A stretch of DNA of 64,000 bases from Pseudarthrobacter oxydans (lineage in GTDB: Bacteria; Actinomycetota; Actinomycetes; Actinomycetales; Micrococcaceae). The notes beneath the pieces were generated by a model, which saw only the letters and a program-made list of their open reading frames with translations, had not been told where the DNA came from and made no database searches. A program made the position numbers and the translations under genes. Where the stretch lies: positions 124,001 through 188,000 of the forward strand of contig NZ_JAUSSN010000001.1 of the NCBI RefSeq assembly GCF_030812335.1, written 5' to 3'. Shown in pieces: positions 50,746 to 59,988 of this stretch (the stretch's first letter is position 1; every line of letters begins with the position of its first letter).

Positions 50746-51342
50746 TTAGAAGGGAGGTTCGGAATCCGGGCCGTTGCCCCAGCCGCCGCCTGCATTGCTG
50801 ACACCGGGCGTGGCCCAGGGGTCATCCTGCTGTGCGGGCTGGTTGCCGCCCCAGGTTCCGCCCGAGTTGCCGCCCTGGCTTCCACCAGAGCCGCCACCGA
50901 AGCCGCCACCGCTGTTGCCGCCGCCGCCACTGCCGAAGCCGCCCTGGGCGCCGTTGCCGGCACCCCCACCGCCGGAGCGCTGGGTGCGGTTGACCTTGGC
51001 GTTGGCGTAGCGCAGGCTGGGGCCGATTTCATCGACCTCAAGCTCGATAACGGTGCGCTTCTCGCCTTCTTTGGTTTCGTAGGAACGGCTCTTCAGCCGG
51101 CCGTTAACGATCACACGCATGCCCTTGGTCAGGGATTCGGCGACGTTTTCGGCTGCTTCGCGCCATACCGATGCGCGGAGGAACAGGGTTTCCCCGTCCT
51201 TCCATTCATTGGACTGGCGGTCGAAGGTGCGGGGAGTAGAAGCGATGGTGAAATTCGCTACTGCCGAACCTGACGGTGTGAACCTCAGTTCGGGGTCACT
51301 GGTGAGATTACCGATGACCGTAATAGTGGTTTCGCCTGCCAT
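50746..51342 (-). CDS. ssb: Single-stranded DNA-binding protein
   Basis: 198 residues. OB-fold (1-115; [20 protein letters not shown]) followed by a glycine-rich, asparagine-containing linker (about 120-180) and the acidic tip DSEPPF that docks repair proteins. In the ribosomal operon, 55 nt after rpsF and 126 nt before rpsR. The linker sequence is repetitive ([10 protein letters not shown] type). Confidence 0.96.
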   Translation of the reverse strand: MAGETTITVIGNLTSDPELRFTPSGSAVANFTIASTPRTFDRQSNEWKDGETLFLRASVWREAAENVAESLTKGMRVIVNGRLKSRSYETKEGEKRTVIELEVDEIGPSLRYANAKVNRTQRSGGGGAGNGAQGGFGSGGGGNSGGGFGGGSGGSQGGNSGGTWGGNQPAQQDDPWATPGVSNAGGGWGNGPDSEPPF

Positions 51343-51397
51343 CTACTGCCTCCTTGTGCGTTCCTGCGGGGTGAAGAGTGAAAACCGGGAGCTGAAA

Positions 51398-51703
51398 TTA
51401 CTCAGCAACGACCTTCTGTACTTCGGGGCGGGTGATCTTGGTGCGCATGATGGTCTCATTGAGGCTCAGCTGGCGATCAAGTTCCTTGGCGGTAGCCGGC
51501 TCAGCGGTGAAGTTCACCACGGCGTAGATACCTTCAGACTTCTTCTGGATTTCGTAAGCCAGGCGACGACGGCCCCAGATATCAACCTTCTCGATGGTTC
51601 CACCATCGGTCGTGATGACGTTCAGGAACTTCTGAAGCGTTGGCTCAACGGTACGCTCTTCGACCTCGGGGTCGATGATTACCATCAATTCGTAAGGACG
51701 CAT
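51398..51703 (-). CDS. rpsF: 30S ribosomal protein S6
   Basis: 101 residues, opening [20 protein letters not shown]. The ATG at 51703 has AAAGGAGG upstream; a GTG 4 codons upstream lies inside that ribosome-binding site and is not the start. First gene of the operon, with a hairpin in its 5' leader. Confidence 0.96.
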   Translation of the reverse strand: MRPYELMVIIDPEVEERTVEPTLQKFLNVITTDGGTIEKVDIWGRRRLAYEIQKKSEGIYAVVNFTAEPATAKELDRQLSLNETIMRTKITRPEVQKVVAE

Positions 51704-51732
51704 ATGTGAACCCACCTCCTTTGGGCTAAGCG

Positions 51733-51751
51733 GTTACGGCATTTCCGTAAC
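51733..51751 (-). promoter_or_regulatory. Hairpin in the rpsF 5' leader (possible S6:S18 site)
   Basis: GTTACGG and CCGTAAC form a perfect 7-bp stem with a 5-nt loop, 30 nt before the rpsF ATG and just upstream of its ribosome-binding site. Many bacteria autoregulate rpsF by S6:S18 binding to a leader hairpin with a CCG element; the position fits, but I could not test the full consensus. Confidence 0.45.
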
Positions 51752-51944
51752 AGGAGGTTCATTTGCGGTGCCATGTGCCCGCATCGCCCCCAGGAACGGG
51801 GGCAGGGCGCAGCACAGACTTCAATAGCTTAGTGCATCGGGGGCGGATTCCGCGATTCCACGCCAGGCCAGCGTAGGCCCGGCCGACAGGGTCCGGGAAG
51901 CGCCGCCGGGCTCCATGTGGACAACCCTGTGCCAAGATCGGGGA

Positions 51945-52628
51945 ATGAACAAGGGTTCCCCGATCCGCGGCAACGCGCGGCCGGTCCGCCGCAGCCGGCT
52001 TCGCCTGGCGGTCATGCTCCTCGCCGGTGTGCTCGCGGCCGCGGCGACCGCCTTGGGCGGGTACTGGGTCGCGGCCCCGGCCGTCGGCTGGGGGACCGCC
52101 TCGTTAACCTACGTCGTCTGGGTATGGGCGGCTGTCGGCCGCTTCAGCCCGGCCGAGACCCGGGCGCATGCCACTGTGGAGGATCCGTCCCGCAGCATCA
52201 CCGACCTGCTGATCCTGGCGGCCAACGTCGCCAGCCTCGGCGCGGTGGCCGCCGTCGTCGTCGATTCCCATGCCAGCGGCGGCGGGTCCCGCTTTGGTGG
52301 CGGGCTCCTGGCGCTGGCGTCGGTGGCCCTGTCCTGGATGCTGGTGCAGACGCTGTTCACGCTGCGCTACGCCGAGCTGTACTACGGCACCGGCGGGAAG
52401 GCCGGGACGGCGGTGGGCGGCATCGACTTCAACCAGGAACGGCCGCCGCAGTACACCGACTTCGCCTACCTCGCCACCAGCCTCGGCATGACGTACCAGG
52501 TCTCCGACACTGCCCTGCAGAGCCACGGCATCCGGGCGGAAGCGCTCAAGCACAGCCTGTTGTCCTACCTCTTTGGCACCGTCATCCTGGCCACGACTAT
52601 CAGCCTCGTGATCAGCCTGGCCTTCTGA
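51945..52628 (+). CDS. DUF1345 membrane protein
   Basis: 227 residues, five or six predicted membrane helices. The stretch TLFTLRYAELYYG and GGIDFNQERPPQYTDFAYLA, ending SLVISLAF, marks DUF1345. Function unknown. The sequence just upstream lacks a good ribosome-binding site, so leaderless translation is possible. Divergent from the ribosomal operon. Confidence 0.85.
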   Translation: MNKGSPIRGNARPVRRSRLRLAVMLLAGVLAAAATALGGYWVAAPAVGWGTASLTYVVWVWAAVGRFSPAETRAHATVEDPSRSITDLLILAANVASLGAVAAVVVDSHASGGGSRFGGGLLALASVALSWMLVQTLFTLRYAELYYGTGGKAGTAVGGIDFNQERPPQYTDFAYLATSLGMTYQVSDTALQSHGIRAEALKHSLLSYLFGTVILATTISLVISLAF

Positions 52629-53113
52629 AATCAAGGGCCTGACAGCTCCTGCCGCACGCATCGTGTTCTGGTCCTTGGCGGCCTTCCGGGACCAAAACGA
52701 GTACTGGACACGAAAACTACTCGACTTCAGTCAATGCCCTACTCGACTATCCATGCGGCCTAGGCCCCGGCAGAACCCCGGCCTATATTTGCAAAAGCAC
52801 AGCCATTTGGTCAGGGTCTCGCCCCAAGCGCGAGCCACCAGGGCCTTCGTCTTTTCAAAAGAAGTTGGCGTGCGGCAGTGAAATATGTCAGTCGGGGGTC
52901 CATGTTTTCTAGCTGAAGACTTGGACTCGCGCTGAATGGTCTCTTTGGGGATGGAATGGGGACACCCATGATTTTGTTCGGCCGCAACAAGGAACTTGCT
53001 CGCATTCATGCTCTGATTTGGAGCCCCAGGGAATCTGCGATGACGGTCACGGGACGCCGCGGGAGCGGCAACTTTCCCGCCCCCTTGGCAGTTAGCACGG
53101 CGATGAGTCAGCG
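52629..53113. other. 485-bp intergenic region ahead of the second polysaccharide cluster
   Basis: No convincing gene; a minus-strand open frame covering most of it runs into the flippase gene and lacks family features. Base composition is visibly less GC-rich than the flanks. It contains a 10-bp direct repeat (CTACTCGACT at 52717-52726 and 52739-52748, 22 bp apart, two helical turns). It presumably holds the promoter of the downstream cluster, but no clear -35/-10 pair stands out. Confidence 0.5.
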
Positions 53114-54571
53114 ATGACAGATACGCAGGGGCGCCAAGGGGCTTCCGGAGCCTTCGGCTGGAGCGTACTGAATACAGCGCTGTCCCGCGTGGGCACCTTG
53201 GGCATCGGAATCCTTCTGGCCCGTTTCCTGGGGCCCGAGTCATTCGGAACGTTCGCGGTGGCACTCGTGGCACTCATGGCAGTACTGAGCTTCAATGAGC
53301 TGGGCGTGTCCCTCGCCATTGTCAGATGGCCGGGGGATCCGGCAAAAATCGTTCCCACAGTGAACACCATCTCCGTCGTTGGGAGCGCCGTGTTCTGCGC
53401 GGCGGCGGTACTGGCGGCGCCGGTCTTCACCTCCGCCGTCGGGGACCCCGAGGCTACCAACGTCATCCGCATCCTGATCATCAGTGTCTTCATCAACGGC
53501 GTCGTAGCGTCGCCGGCAGCCCTGCTGCAGCGCAACTTCCGCGAGAAGACGAGGATGAGCATCGACCAGGTCAATGTTTGGGTTGGCGCGGCAGTTTCCC
53601 TGGCTCTGGCCATTGCCGGACTCGGGGCCATGGCGCTGGCCTTGGGCCGGATTGTCGGCGGCCTGCTGGCAGCCTTCATGTTTTTGCGGGCTTCACCCTT
53701 ACCGTACCGGTTCGGATTGGACCGAAACTACCTGATGCCGCTCATCAGGTTCGGCCTGCCGCTGGCTGGCACCAGCATCATCTTCTTCGCCATCGGTTAC
53801 GCTGACCAGCTCACCGCAGGAATCCTGCTCGGAACAACCGGACTGGGCTTCTACGTGCTGGCCTTCAACCTCTCCAGCTGGCCGGTGAGCATCCTGGCGC
53901 AGCCCTTACGCCGCGTGGCACCATCAGCGTTCTCTGCCCTCCAACACGACCCGTCCGGACTCAATGGCACGCTGGGCGCCATCTTCACCGTCCTCCTTTG
54001 TGCCGCAGTGCCGCCAATGCTCTTCCTTGCCGCCAGCTCCGAACCATTGATCAGCCTGATCTACGGGACAGCGTGGATTCCCGCGGCCCCGGTACTGTCC
54101 TGGTTGGTAGTAGCCGCCTTTGCGAAGATCATATGCGACCTCGCATACGACTTCCTTGTGGTCTTAGGAAGATCGGGCACGGTCTTCATGATCCAAGCCG
54201 GGAGCCTGCTAGTTCTTATCCCCGCGCTGATCTCCGGGGCCATCCTGTTTGGGCTGGCCGGCCTCGCAGCTGCGCAGGCGTTGGTCACGGTCCTCGTCGT
54301 CCTCCCCTGCTATCTTCGACAACTGCACAAAGCAGGCGTCAACCTCGCGCCGATGGCCGGGAGCATCTGGCTTCCAGCCACCGCCGGACTCGCCGCCGGT
54401 GCTTTCGCTTGGCTGATGGCAACGGTCCAACCGAGCCCGCTTCTGGTCATGACTACTTCAGGTCTGGTCACAGGGGCCCTCACCCTGGGCCTGCTCTACC
54501 TGCGCCGGACCTCGCTGGGCCTCCTGCGCACCATCGGGAACACTCCCCAAACCGCAGGGGTGGCCCCGTGA
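53114..54571 (+). CDS. Polysaccharide flippase (Wzx/MOP superfamily)
   Basis: 485 residues, 12-14 predicted membrane helices, with the family opening LSRVGTLGIGILLARFLGPESFG and a long DPEATNVIRILIISVF helix pair. It moves undecaprenyl-linked repeat units to the outer face. The stop overlaps the next glycosyltransferase GTG. First gene of the right-hand cluster; an internal glycosyltransferase for priming is not in this cluster. Confidence 0.9.
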   Translation: MTDTQGRQGASGAFGWSVLNTALSRVGTLGIGILLARFLGPESFGTFAVALVALMAVLSFNELGVSLAIVRWPGDPAKIVPTVNTISVVGSAVFCAAAVLAAPVFTSAVGDPEATNVIRILIISVFINGVVASPAALLQRNFREKTRMSIDQVNVWVGAAVSLALAIAGLGAMALALGRIVGGLLAAFMFLRASPLPYRFGLDRNYLMPLIRFGLPLAGTSIIFFAIGYADQLTAGILLGTTGLGFYVLAFNLSSWPVSILAQPLRRVAPSAFSALQHDPSGLNGTLGAIFTVLLCAAVPPMLFLAASSEPLISLIYGTAWIPAAPVLSWLVVAAFAKIICDLAYDFLVVLGRSGTVFMIQAGSLLVLIPALISGAILFGLAGLAAAQALVTVLVVLPCYLRQLHKAGVNLAPMAGSIWLPATAGLAAGAFAWLMATVQPSPLLVMTTSGLVTGALTLGLLYLRRTSLGLLRTIGNTPQTAGVAP

Positions 54572-55833
54572 AAATTTTGGTTTTCCCCCACGACCTCGAA
54601 ATCGGCGGCAGCCAGATTAACGCCATCGAGATAGCGGCTGCAGTGCAGCAACGAGGCCACGAAGTTGTCATTTTCGGCAGAAAGGGCGCGCTCAATGCCC
54701 GGATCGTGGGGCTGGGACTTGAGTTCATTGAATCACCCCGGCCCTCGCACCGCCCCACTCCGGCAATCGTCAGGGCCTTGAAACAGTTGATCAGTTCACG
54801 TGGTTTCGATGTCCTCCACGGCTATGAATGGCCGCCCACGCTCGAATGCGCGCTGGCCGCCAGGAAAACACCCGCCGTGGCCGTTTCCACTGTCATGTCC
54901 ATGGCAGTGGCCCCTTTCATCCCCAAGCACCTTCCCCTGATGGTGGGAACCGCCAGCATTCTGGTGACAGAGCAGAAATTCGGCAGAACCCGCACCGAAC
55001 TGCTGGAGCCGCCGGTTGACTTGGCAGCGAACAACCCAAGCATGGAGCTAGGGGTCGAAACGTTCCGGCGCCAGTGGGGGCTGGGAAGCTCGTCCTTTAT
55101 TGTTTCAACAGTCACTCGCCTTGCGGTTGAGCTAAAACTGGAGGGCCTGCTGTCCGCCATCGAGGCAGTTGGCAGGGTTGCCAATCAGATTCCCGTCCAA
55201 CTGCTCATCGCCGGTAGCGGCCCCGCCCGCAACATCGTCGAGGCGGCCGCCAACGAAGTAAACCGCCGGACTGGACGCAGGGTTGTTGTCTTGGCAGGTC
55301 AACTCGACGATCCCCGCGCGGCTTACGCCGCCGCGGATCTTGTCCTCGGCATGGGCGGTTCGGCCTTGAGGGCCATGGCTTTCGCCAAACCGCTCGTGGT
55401 TCAGGGTGAACAGGGATTCTGGGAGCTGCTGACTCCGGAATCGCTACCGCATTTTCTGCAGCAGGGCTGGTTTGGCACCGGTCCCGGAGCACAGACTGGA
55501 GGGGGAAGGCTCGCAGGACTACTGGTGGAGGTCTACGGGAACCCGGACCGCCGCCGGGAGTTATCCGCTTTCGGCCTCGCCACCGTAACCGGGCGCTTCT
55601 CACTGTCACGGGCGGCCGAACGGCAGGAGGCCTTCTACGGCCGGGCCCTGCAGGAGCCGGCGGCCGTGCAGGTTCTAAACAATTTTGGAGCTGCGGGCCG
55701 GTTTGCCGCCCACCAGGTGGTCCAACGTACCCGGCAATTGCTCGGCTCCGCCGCCGAAGACGACTTTAACGCATCACGGCCCGGCAGGCGCCAGGCCGTA
55801 GTGCAGCAGGCGCCTAAAGGAGTGCGCGGATGA
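54568..55833 (+). CDS. Glycosyltransferase (GT4-like)
   Basis: 421 residues. GT-B fold: MKILVFPHDLEIGGSQINAI at the start (glycine loop IGGSQ), and the C-domain LVLGMGGSALRAMAFAKPLVV, a degenerate form of the GT4 ExxEAxAxGxPVV motif. GTG start chosen for the GTGA overlap with the flippase stop. A C-terminal extension (about 360-421) is not part of the fold. Adds a sugar to the lipid-linked repeat; donor unknown. Confidence 0.82.
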   Translation: MKILVFPHDLEIGGSQINAIEIAAAVQQRGHEVVIFGRKGALNARIVGLGLEFIESPRPSHRPTPAIVRALKQLISSRGFDVLHGYEWPPTLECALAARKTPAVAVSTVMSMAVAPFIPKHLPLMVGTASILVTEQKFGRTRTELLEPPVDLAANNPSMELGVETFRRQWGLGSSSFIVSTVTRLAVELKLEGLLSAIEAVGRVANQIPVQLLIAGSGPARNIVEAAANEVNRRTGRRVVVLAGQLDDPRAAYAAADLVLGMGGSALRAMAFAKPLVVQGEQGFWELLTPESLPHFLQQGWFGTGPGAQTGGGRLAGLLVEVYGNPDRRRELSAFGLATVTGRFSLSRAAERQEAFYGRALQEPAAVQVLNNFGAAGRFAAHQVVQRTRQLLGSAAEDDFNASRPGRRQAVVQQAPKGVRG

Positions 55834-56981
55834 GCGACAAAAGCGGTGTTCTGGTGTTCATTCCGGGAAGCCGCTGGGAAAACGTCAGCGGCACTGACCA
55901 TCAGCTTGCCTTGGCCGTGGCGGGATCGGTTCCCGTACTTTGGGTCGATCCGCCCCTGCCGTTCCATCACGCCTTGCGGTCACCTTACCTTCCACATGGC
56001 CGCCCACATGGCCGCCTAGAACTTTCAGAGGTAGCTGACGGCATCACCCGGCTGCGGTCCCTGTCGTTGCCCGGATTTACCCGTCGGCTCGTGGCACCCT
56101 TGACCAGCCGACTGTTGTCCGCTGACATCCGGACCGGTCTTGCCTGGCTCGGCGTGGAGGCCAAGGCCACGTTGCTGTCCTCGCCGATCTCACGCTTCCC
56201 GTCCGGGCTGGCCGGTCCCAATTTGCTGTACGTGACAGATGACTGGGCAGCGGGCGCGACCATGATGGGAGTGGCGTCTGGGCTTGTAGAAAAGACCCTG
56301 CGGGCCAACGTGGCTACCGCCCTGTACACCGCAGCAGTTTCACCAGCGTTGGCTGCCCTCGTTGATTCCCGGATGCCCGCGGGCCAGCGGGCCACCGCGG
56401 TGCTTCCCAACGGTTGCGCCATCACCGCCCTCCAGGAGCCGGCACCGAACCGGACGCCCACGGCGGTACTTATCGGGCAGCTGAATGAACGACTGGACAT
56501 GGACCTGCTGGCGGCATTGGACGAAGCGCATGTTCCGATCCTGGTCATCGGACCGCGGACCGAACGTGACCCGGAAACACGCTGCCGCCTGGACACCTTC
56601 CTGGCCTCGGACAATATCGCATGGTTGGGTCGGCTCCCGCTCGCGGAAACCAGGAAGCACCTGGCTACCGCTCGAGTCGGCCTGACGCCATACCGGGACA
56701 ATGCGTTCAACCGGGCGTCCTTTCCCCTCAAGACCCTCGATTATCTGGCCGCCGGCCTGCCGGTAGTGGCCACCGACCTGCCCGCCGTCCGCTGGCTGGA
56801 TACAGATCTGGTGACGATCTGCGATTCGGCGGAAAACTTTGTCCGACAGGTCCAGCAGCAGTTGGCCAGCGAACCGACCACCGCGGCCGAGGCTGAACGC
56901 AGGACGTTCGCGGCAGGACATTCCTGGCACGAACGGGCCCGCCAACTGATGTCCATCATTGAAGGAAGTGAAAAAAGATGA
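55830..56981 (+). CDS. Glycosyltransferase (GT4-like)
   Basis: 383 residues, GT-B type. The C-domain motif FPLKTLDYLAAGLPVVAT near residue 300 is a GT4 signature, and the N-domain (WENVSGTDHQLALAVAG, VLWVDPP) fits family members that act on lipid-linked precursors. ATG overlaps the previous stop by 4 nt, and its own stop overlaps the next start. Confidence 0.82.
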   Translation: MSDKSGVLVFIPGSRWENVSGTDHQLALAVAGSVPVLWVDPPLPFHHALRSPYLPHGRPHGRLELSEVADGITRLRSLSLPGFTRRLVAPLTSRLLSADIRTGLAWLGVEAKATLLSSPISRFPSGLAGPNLLYVTDDWAAGATMMGVASGLVEKTLRANVATALYTAAVSPALAALVDSRMPAGQRATAVLPNGCAITALQEPAPNRTPTAVLIGQLNERLDMDLLAALDEAHVPILVIGPRTERDPETRCRLDTFLASDNIAWLGRLPLAETRKHLATARVGLTPYRDNAFNRASFPLKTLDYLAAGLPVVATDLPAVRWLDTDLVTICDSAENFVRQVQQQLASEPTTAAEAERRTFAAGHSWHERARQLMSIIEGSEKR

Positions 56982-58258
56982 TACATCCCGTCCGCAGCGC
57001 GGCTGCAGCTTTACTGATGATTATCGGACTGTTCTGTGCTGCCTGCACCCCCGTTGCAGAGGCAGCTCCGGCTGCCGGTACCAGCACGGGGCTGGATCTG
57101 CCCAGGATTCCTTGGGAAGGCGGCCCCGATTACTGGAAGGCCTTCGCCAATGCAGACGCCGCCGGTTGGGACGATCCCGGGTTTTTCCCGGTGGCCATCT
57201 GGTACAACGGCATCAGCAGCGACGAGGAAGTGCGCTTCGACAAAGACCATGGAATCAACACCTATATGGGCATGGACAGCAGCACTCCCTACTCAATTTT
57301 TGAGCGCAACAGCGTCTATTGGATCGGGGGGAAACTCAATGAATCATTCACCCCGGCCGGGACCAACTGGGTGGGTGCGTTCCTGGACGACGAGGTCGAT
57401 GGCCGGTTCACCCCGGAGGAAGGCCGGAAGCATCTGCAGGCCCTCTCCGACGCAGTACCCGCTGGTCTCTTTAAGTACGCCAATTTCACGCAGATGGTCA
57501 TCAGTCATTACATGCCAGCCGCCGATGCCCAGGCATTTGTGAACGACTACACCGATACCGTCTCCGTGGACATGTACTGGTACACCATCCCGTACTGCAG
57601 CATCAAGCCGTACCAGAACGCCCACATAATTCCTGTAGACGAGGCAACCTGCCGGACTGCGTCCAGCTACGGGAAGACGATGAAGGCCTTGCGCCAGCAG
57701 GACGCTGCGGACGGGAAACTCCAGCCGCTGTGGCAGTTCGTCGAAAACCTCAACGGGGGTCCCGGCGAGGGCCCTTTCGTCTCCAACATCAGCCCGGCAC
57801 AGCTGGAGGGCGCGGTGATGAGTTCCATCATCAACGAAGCCCGCGGCATCGTCTACTTCAATCAAAGCCTTTCCGGCCCGTGCGGCGGCGGGAGCGTACT
57901 GCGGCTGGCCCAAGTGACAACCGATTACTGTGGGGCCCCGCAGGTCGAGGCCATGAAGAACGTCAACTCCCGAATTCATGAGCTGGCACCGGTACTCAAC
58001 ACCCAGTCTTATGACTATTCGCTCGGCGTCGGCCTGGACACCATGCTGAAGTCATACGAGGGCTCCGCCTACATTTTCGCGATGGCCACAGGGGAGTCCG
58101 TACCAGGAAACCGGGTCTTCGCTCTTCCGCCGGACATAAAGGCGGACAGCGTTGAGGTCCTTTTCGAGGGACGCTCCCTTCCCGTTGACGGCAGCGGGCG
58201 GTTCGCCGATTCCTTCGCCCATGAATCCGCCTACCACGTCTACAAGGTGAAGCTATGA
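56978..58258 (+). CDS. Secreted lipoprotein-like glycoside hydrolase of the polysaccharide cluster
   Basis: 426 residues. Signal peptide with a degenerate lipobox (FCAAC; candidate lipid Cys23). The mature part predicts a TIM barrel with acidic and aromatic motifs (FFPVAIWYNG, NWVGAFLDDEVDG, SVDMYWYTIP, GIVYFNQSLSGPCGG); LDDEVDG at about 133 and the downstream ENLNGGP are candidate catalytic segments. No CAZy family recognised. It sits between glycosyltransferases, a position suggesting trimming or editing of the polymer. Interpretation of function is inference. Confidence 0.65.
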   Translation: MIHPVRSAAAALLMIIGLFCAACTPVAEAAPAAGTSTGLDLPRIPWEGGPDYWKAFANADAAGWDDPGFFPVAIWYNGISSDEEVRFDKDHGINTYMGMDSSTPYSIFERNSVYWIGGKLNESFTPAGTNWVGAFLDDEVDGRFTPEEGRKHLQALSDAVPAGLFKYANFTQMVISHYMPAADAQAFVNDYTDTVSVDMYWYTIPYCSIKPYQNAHIIPVDEATCRTASSYGKTMKALRQQDAADGKLQPLWQFVENLNGGPGEGPFVSNISPAQLEGAVMSSIINEARGIVYFNQSLSGPCGGGSVLRLAQVTTDYCGAPQVEAMKNVNSRIHELAPVLNTQSYDYSLGVGLDTMLKSYEGSAYIFAMATGESVPGNRVFALPPDIKADSVEVLFEGRSLPVDGSGRFADSFAHESAYHVYKVKL

Positions 58259-59133
58259 ACCACACGATGGACCATGTAATCCTCACCAGGTTCAACGTGC
58301 CGTCAGCCGGCTTGGAAAGCCGGATCCGCGCCAAGGAGGGCTGGCTCCGTGAACGGATGGCGCTGTTCGAAGCTTTCTGTCTGCCATCCGTCCGGTCCCA
58401 GACCAACGCTGATTTCCGCTGGATCATATACCTCGATCCGGAAAGTCCCGCATGGCTCAAGTCCAGGCTCGCTGAACTCAGCGCCGGCGGGCTCTTCACA
58501 CCTGTTTACCGGTCGCAGATTTCTGGTTCGGAAAGGATTGCCGATATCAGGGCAGTGACCGGCGCCACCCGCCAGATCCTTATTACTACCAACTTGGACA
58601 ACGATGATGCACTTGCCGCAGACTTCATCGAACGGCTGCAGAAGACTCCGGCCGGGTTGGCCCGAGCAGCCGTGTACTTCGTCAACGGCTTGGTACTCAG
58701 CGGCGATGCCCTGTACATGAACAGGGACAGCACCAACGCATTCTGCTCAGTCATGGAAACCTGGGACTCTCCAGTGACCTGCTGGGCTGATTGGCACACC
58801 CGTCTGGGAACATCCATGCCGGTGCAGGAAATTGGCGGCGCGGCAGGCTGGCTTCAGGTGGTCCATGGAACGAACGTGAGCAATCGCGTCCATGGGACCC
58901 GGATACCCGCCAGTGCAGCGCCGAAGACTTTCGGGCAGCTGTTGGCCGGGGTGAAGGACCCCACAGGGCTGCAGTTGTTCTATGAGTTGGCCCTTGCCCG
59001 GCCTAGCAGGTGGAGCCGGGACAGGACACGGTCCCTTGCCAAGGGAGCCATTCTCGGGACCTTCGGAAAATCAGGATTGGACCGGCTGAAGAATTCCTTG
59101 AATGCAAAGACCCGTAACTTGTCCAGCCGTTGA
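58255..59133 (+). CDS. Rhamnosyltransferase-like glycosyltransferase (Rhamno_transf type)
   Basis: 292 residues. The stretch ILTRFNVPS, FEAFCLPSVRSQTNADFRWIIYLDPES and the acidic motif TNLDNDDALAADF (near 113-125) are typical of the putative rhamnosyltransferase family, a GT-A-like fold with a DxD-type metal site. ATG overlaps the previous stop by 4 nt. Sugar donor unverified; no dTDP-rhamnose genes are in the window. Confidence 0.82.
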   Translation: MNHTMDHVILTRFNVPSAGLESRIRAKEGWLRERMALFEAFCLPSVRSQTNADFRWIIYLDPESPAWLKSRLAELSAGGLFTPVYRSQISGSERIADIRAVTGATRQILITTNLDNDDALAADFIERLQKTPAGLARAAVYFVNGLVLSGDALYMNRDSTNAFCSVMETWDSPVTCWADWHTRLGTSMPVQEIGGAAGWLQVVHGTNVSNRVHGTRIPASAAPKTFGQLLAGVKDPTGLQLFYELALARPSRWSRDRTRSLAKGAILGTFGKSGLDRLKNSLNAKTRNLSSR

Positions 59134-59151
59134 CGGTTAAAGGAGCTACAT

Positions 59152-59988
59152 ATGTACCTGCGTGATTTATACGCCAGCCTGCAGCGGAGATGGTATTTGG
59201 TTGTGCTCGGAGCGCTCCTGACCGTCTCTCTGGCTTTCGTCGTCTACTTCCAGGCGCCGGTGAAGTACGAGGCCACCGGCAGTGTTGCCTTGGTGCCGCC
59301 GGCGACTGCTGTCATTTCCGGCGACAACCCATTCCTTTACATGGGAGGCCTGGAACAGGCGCTGGGGATCCTTACCGCAAAGCTGAACTCCGATGTGGCG
59401 CAGCGCGATATCGTGGGCAAATACGACGCCGTCCAGTACTCCACCAACCGCGACCCGTCGACGAACGGGCCCATCGTCCTGGTCACCGTCACCGGGGCCA
59501 CGGCTGGTGAGACGCTGGGGGCCCTTACTGACGTCCTGGCTGCCGTACCGCAGAACCTCAACAGCCTGCAGGACTCTCTGAATCTCACCGAGAATTCCAA
59601 AATTACCTCGATGCCGTTGTCCTCGGACGAGGAAGCAATAATCGATAGTAGTATCAGGACCAGGACCGTACTGGCCCTCGCCGCAGGAGGCGTCGCCGGA
59701 ACACTGCTGCTGACCGGGCAACTGGACAAGATCCTCCTTCGTCGACGGGCAGGCAAGGGAACAGGTCGATCAGGGGCGCAGTCCCGAAACGGTAAAGGGC
59801 CCGAAGACTCTGGGAGCGATGCTTCCGCAGAGAAAAATACGAACCGGTCCGCTTTCCGGCGGGCCCGCCGGCATACGGATCCGGGACTTGCCCCGTCCCA
59901 CGAAGCGGCATCCGAAGATCCGGGGCGAGACGCCGACACCGCACCCCGGAGCCGCGTACCTGAACGCACCCATGCGCAGACACGCTGA
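59152..59988 (+). CDS. Wzz-like polysaccharide co-polymerase, chain-length regulator
   Basis: 278 residues: membrane helix 1 (about 15-34), an extracytoplasmic part (35-170) with KYEATGSVALVPPATA and NPFLYMGG, membrane helix 2 (about 172-190), and a long polar cytoplasmic tail (191-278). No tyrosine-kinase (BY-kinase) domain follows, unlike many CapA/CapB systems. It is expected to set polymer length together with the polymerase downstream. AAAGGAG 7 nt before the ATG. Overlaps the polymerase gene by 17 nt. Confidence 0.85.
   Translation: MYLRDLYASLQRRWYLVVLGALLTVSLAFVVYFQAPVKYEATGSVALVPPATAVISGDNPFLYMGGLEQALGILTAKLNSDVAQRDIVGKYDAVQYSTNRDPSTNGPIVLVTVTGATAGETLGALTDVLAAVPQNLNSLQDSLNLTENSKITSMPLSSDEEAIIDSSIRTRTVLALAAGGVAGTLLLTGQLDKILLRRRAGKGTGRSGAQSRNGKGPEDSGSDASAEKNTNRSAFRRARRHTDPGLAPSHEAASEDPGRDADTAPRSRVPERTHAQTR

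Noticed and set aside
50774..51010. Proline-rich plus-strand open frame opposite ssb
   Set aside because: It is the complement of the glycine-rich linker of SSB, not a gene.
52731..53273. 180-codon minus-strand open frame before and into the flippase gene
   Set aside because: It overlaps the flippase coding sequence, has no ribosome-binding site and shows no protein-like domain.
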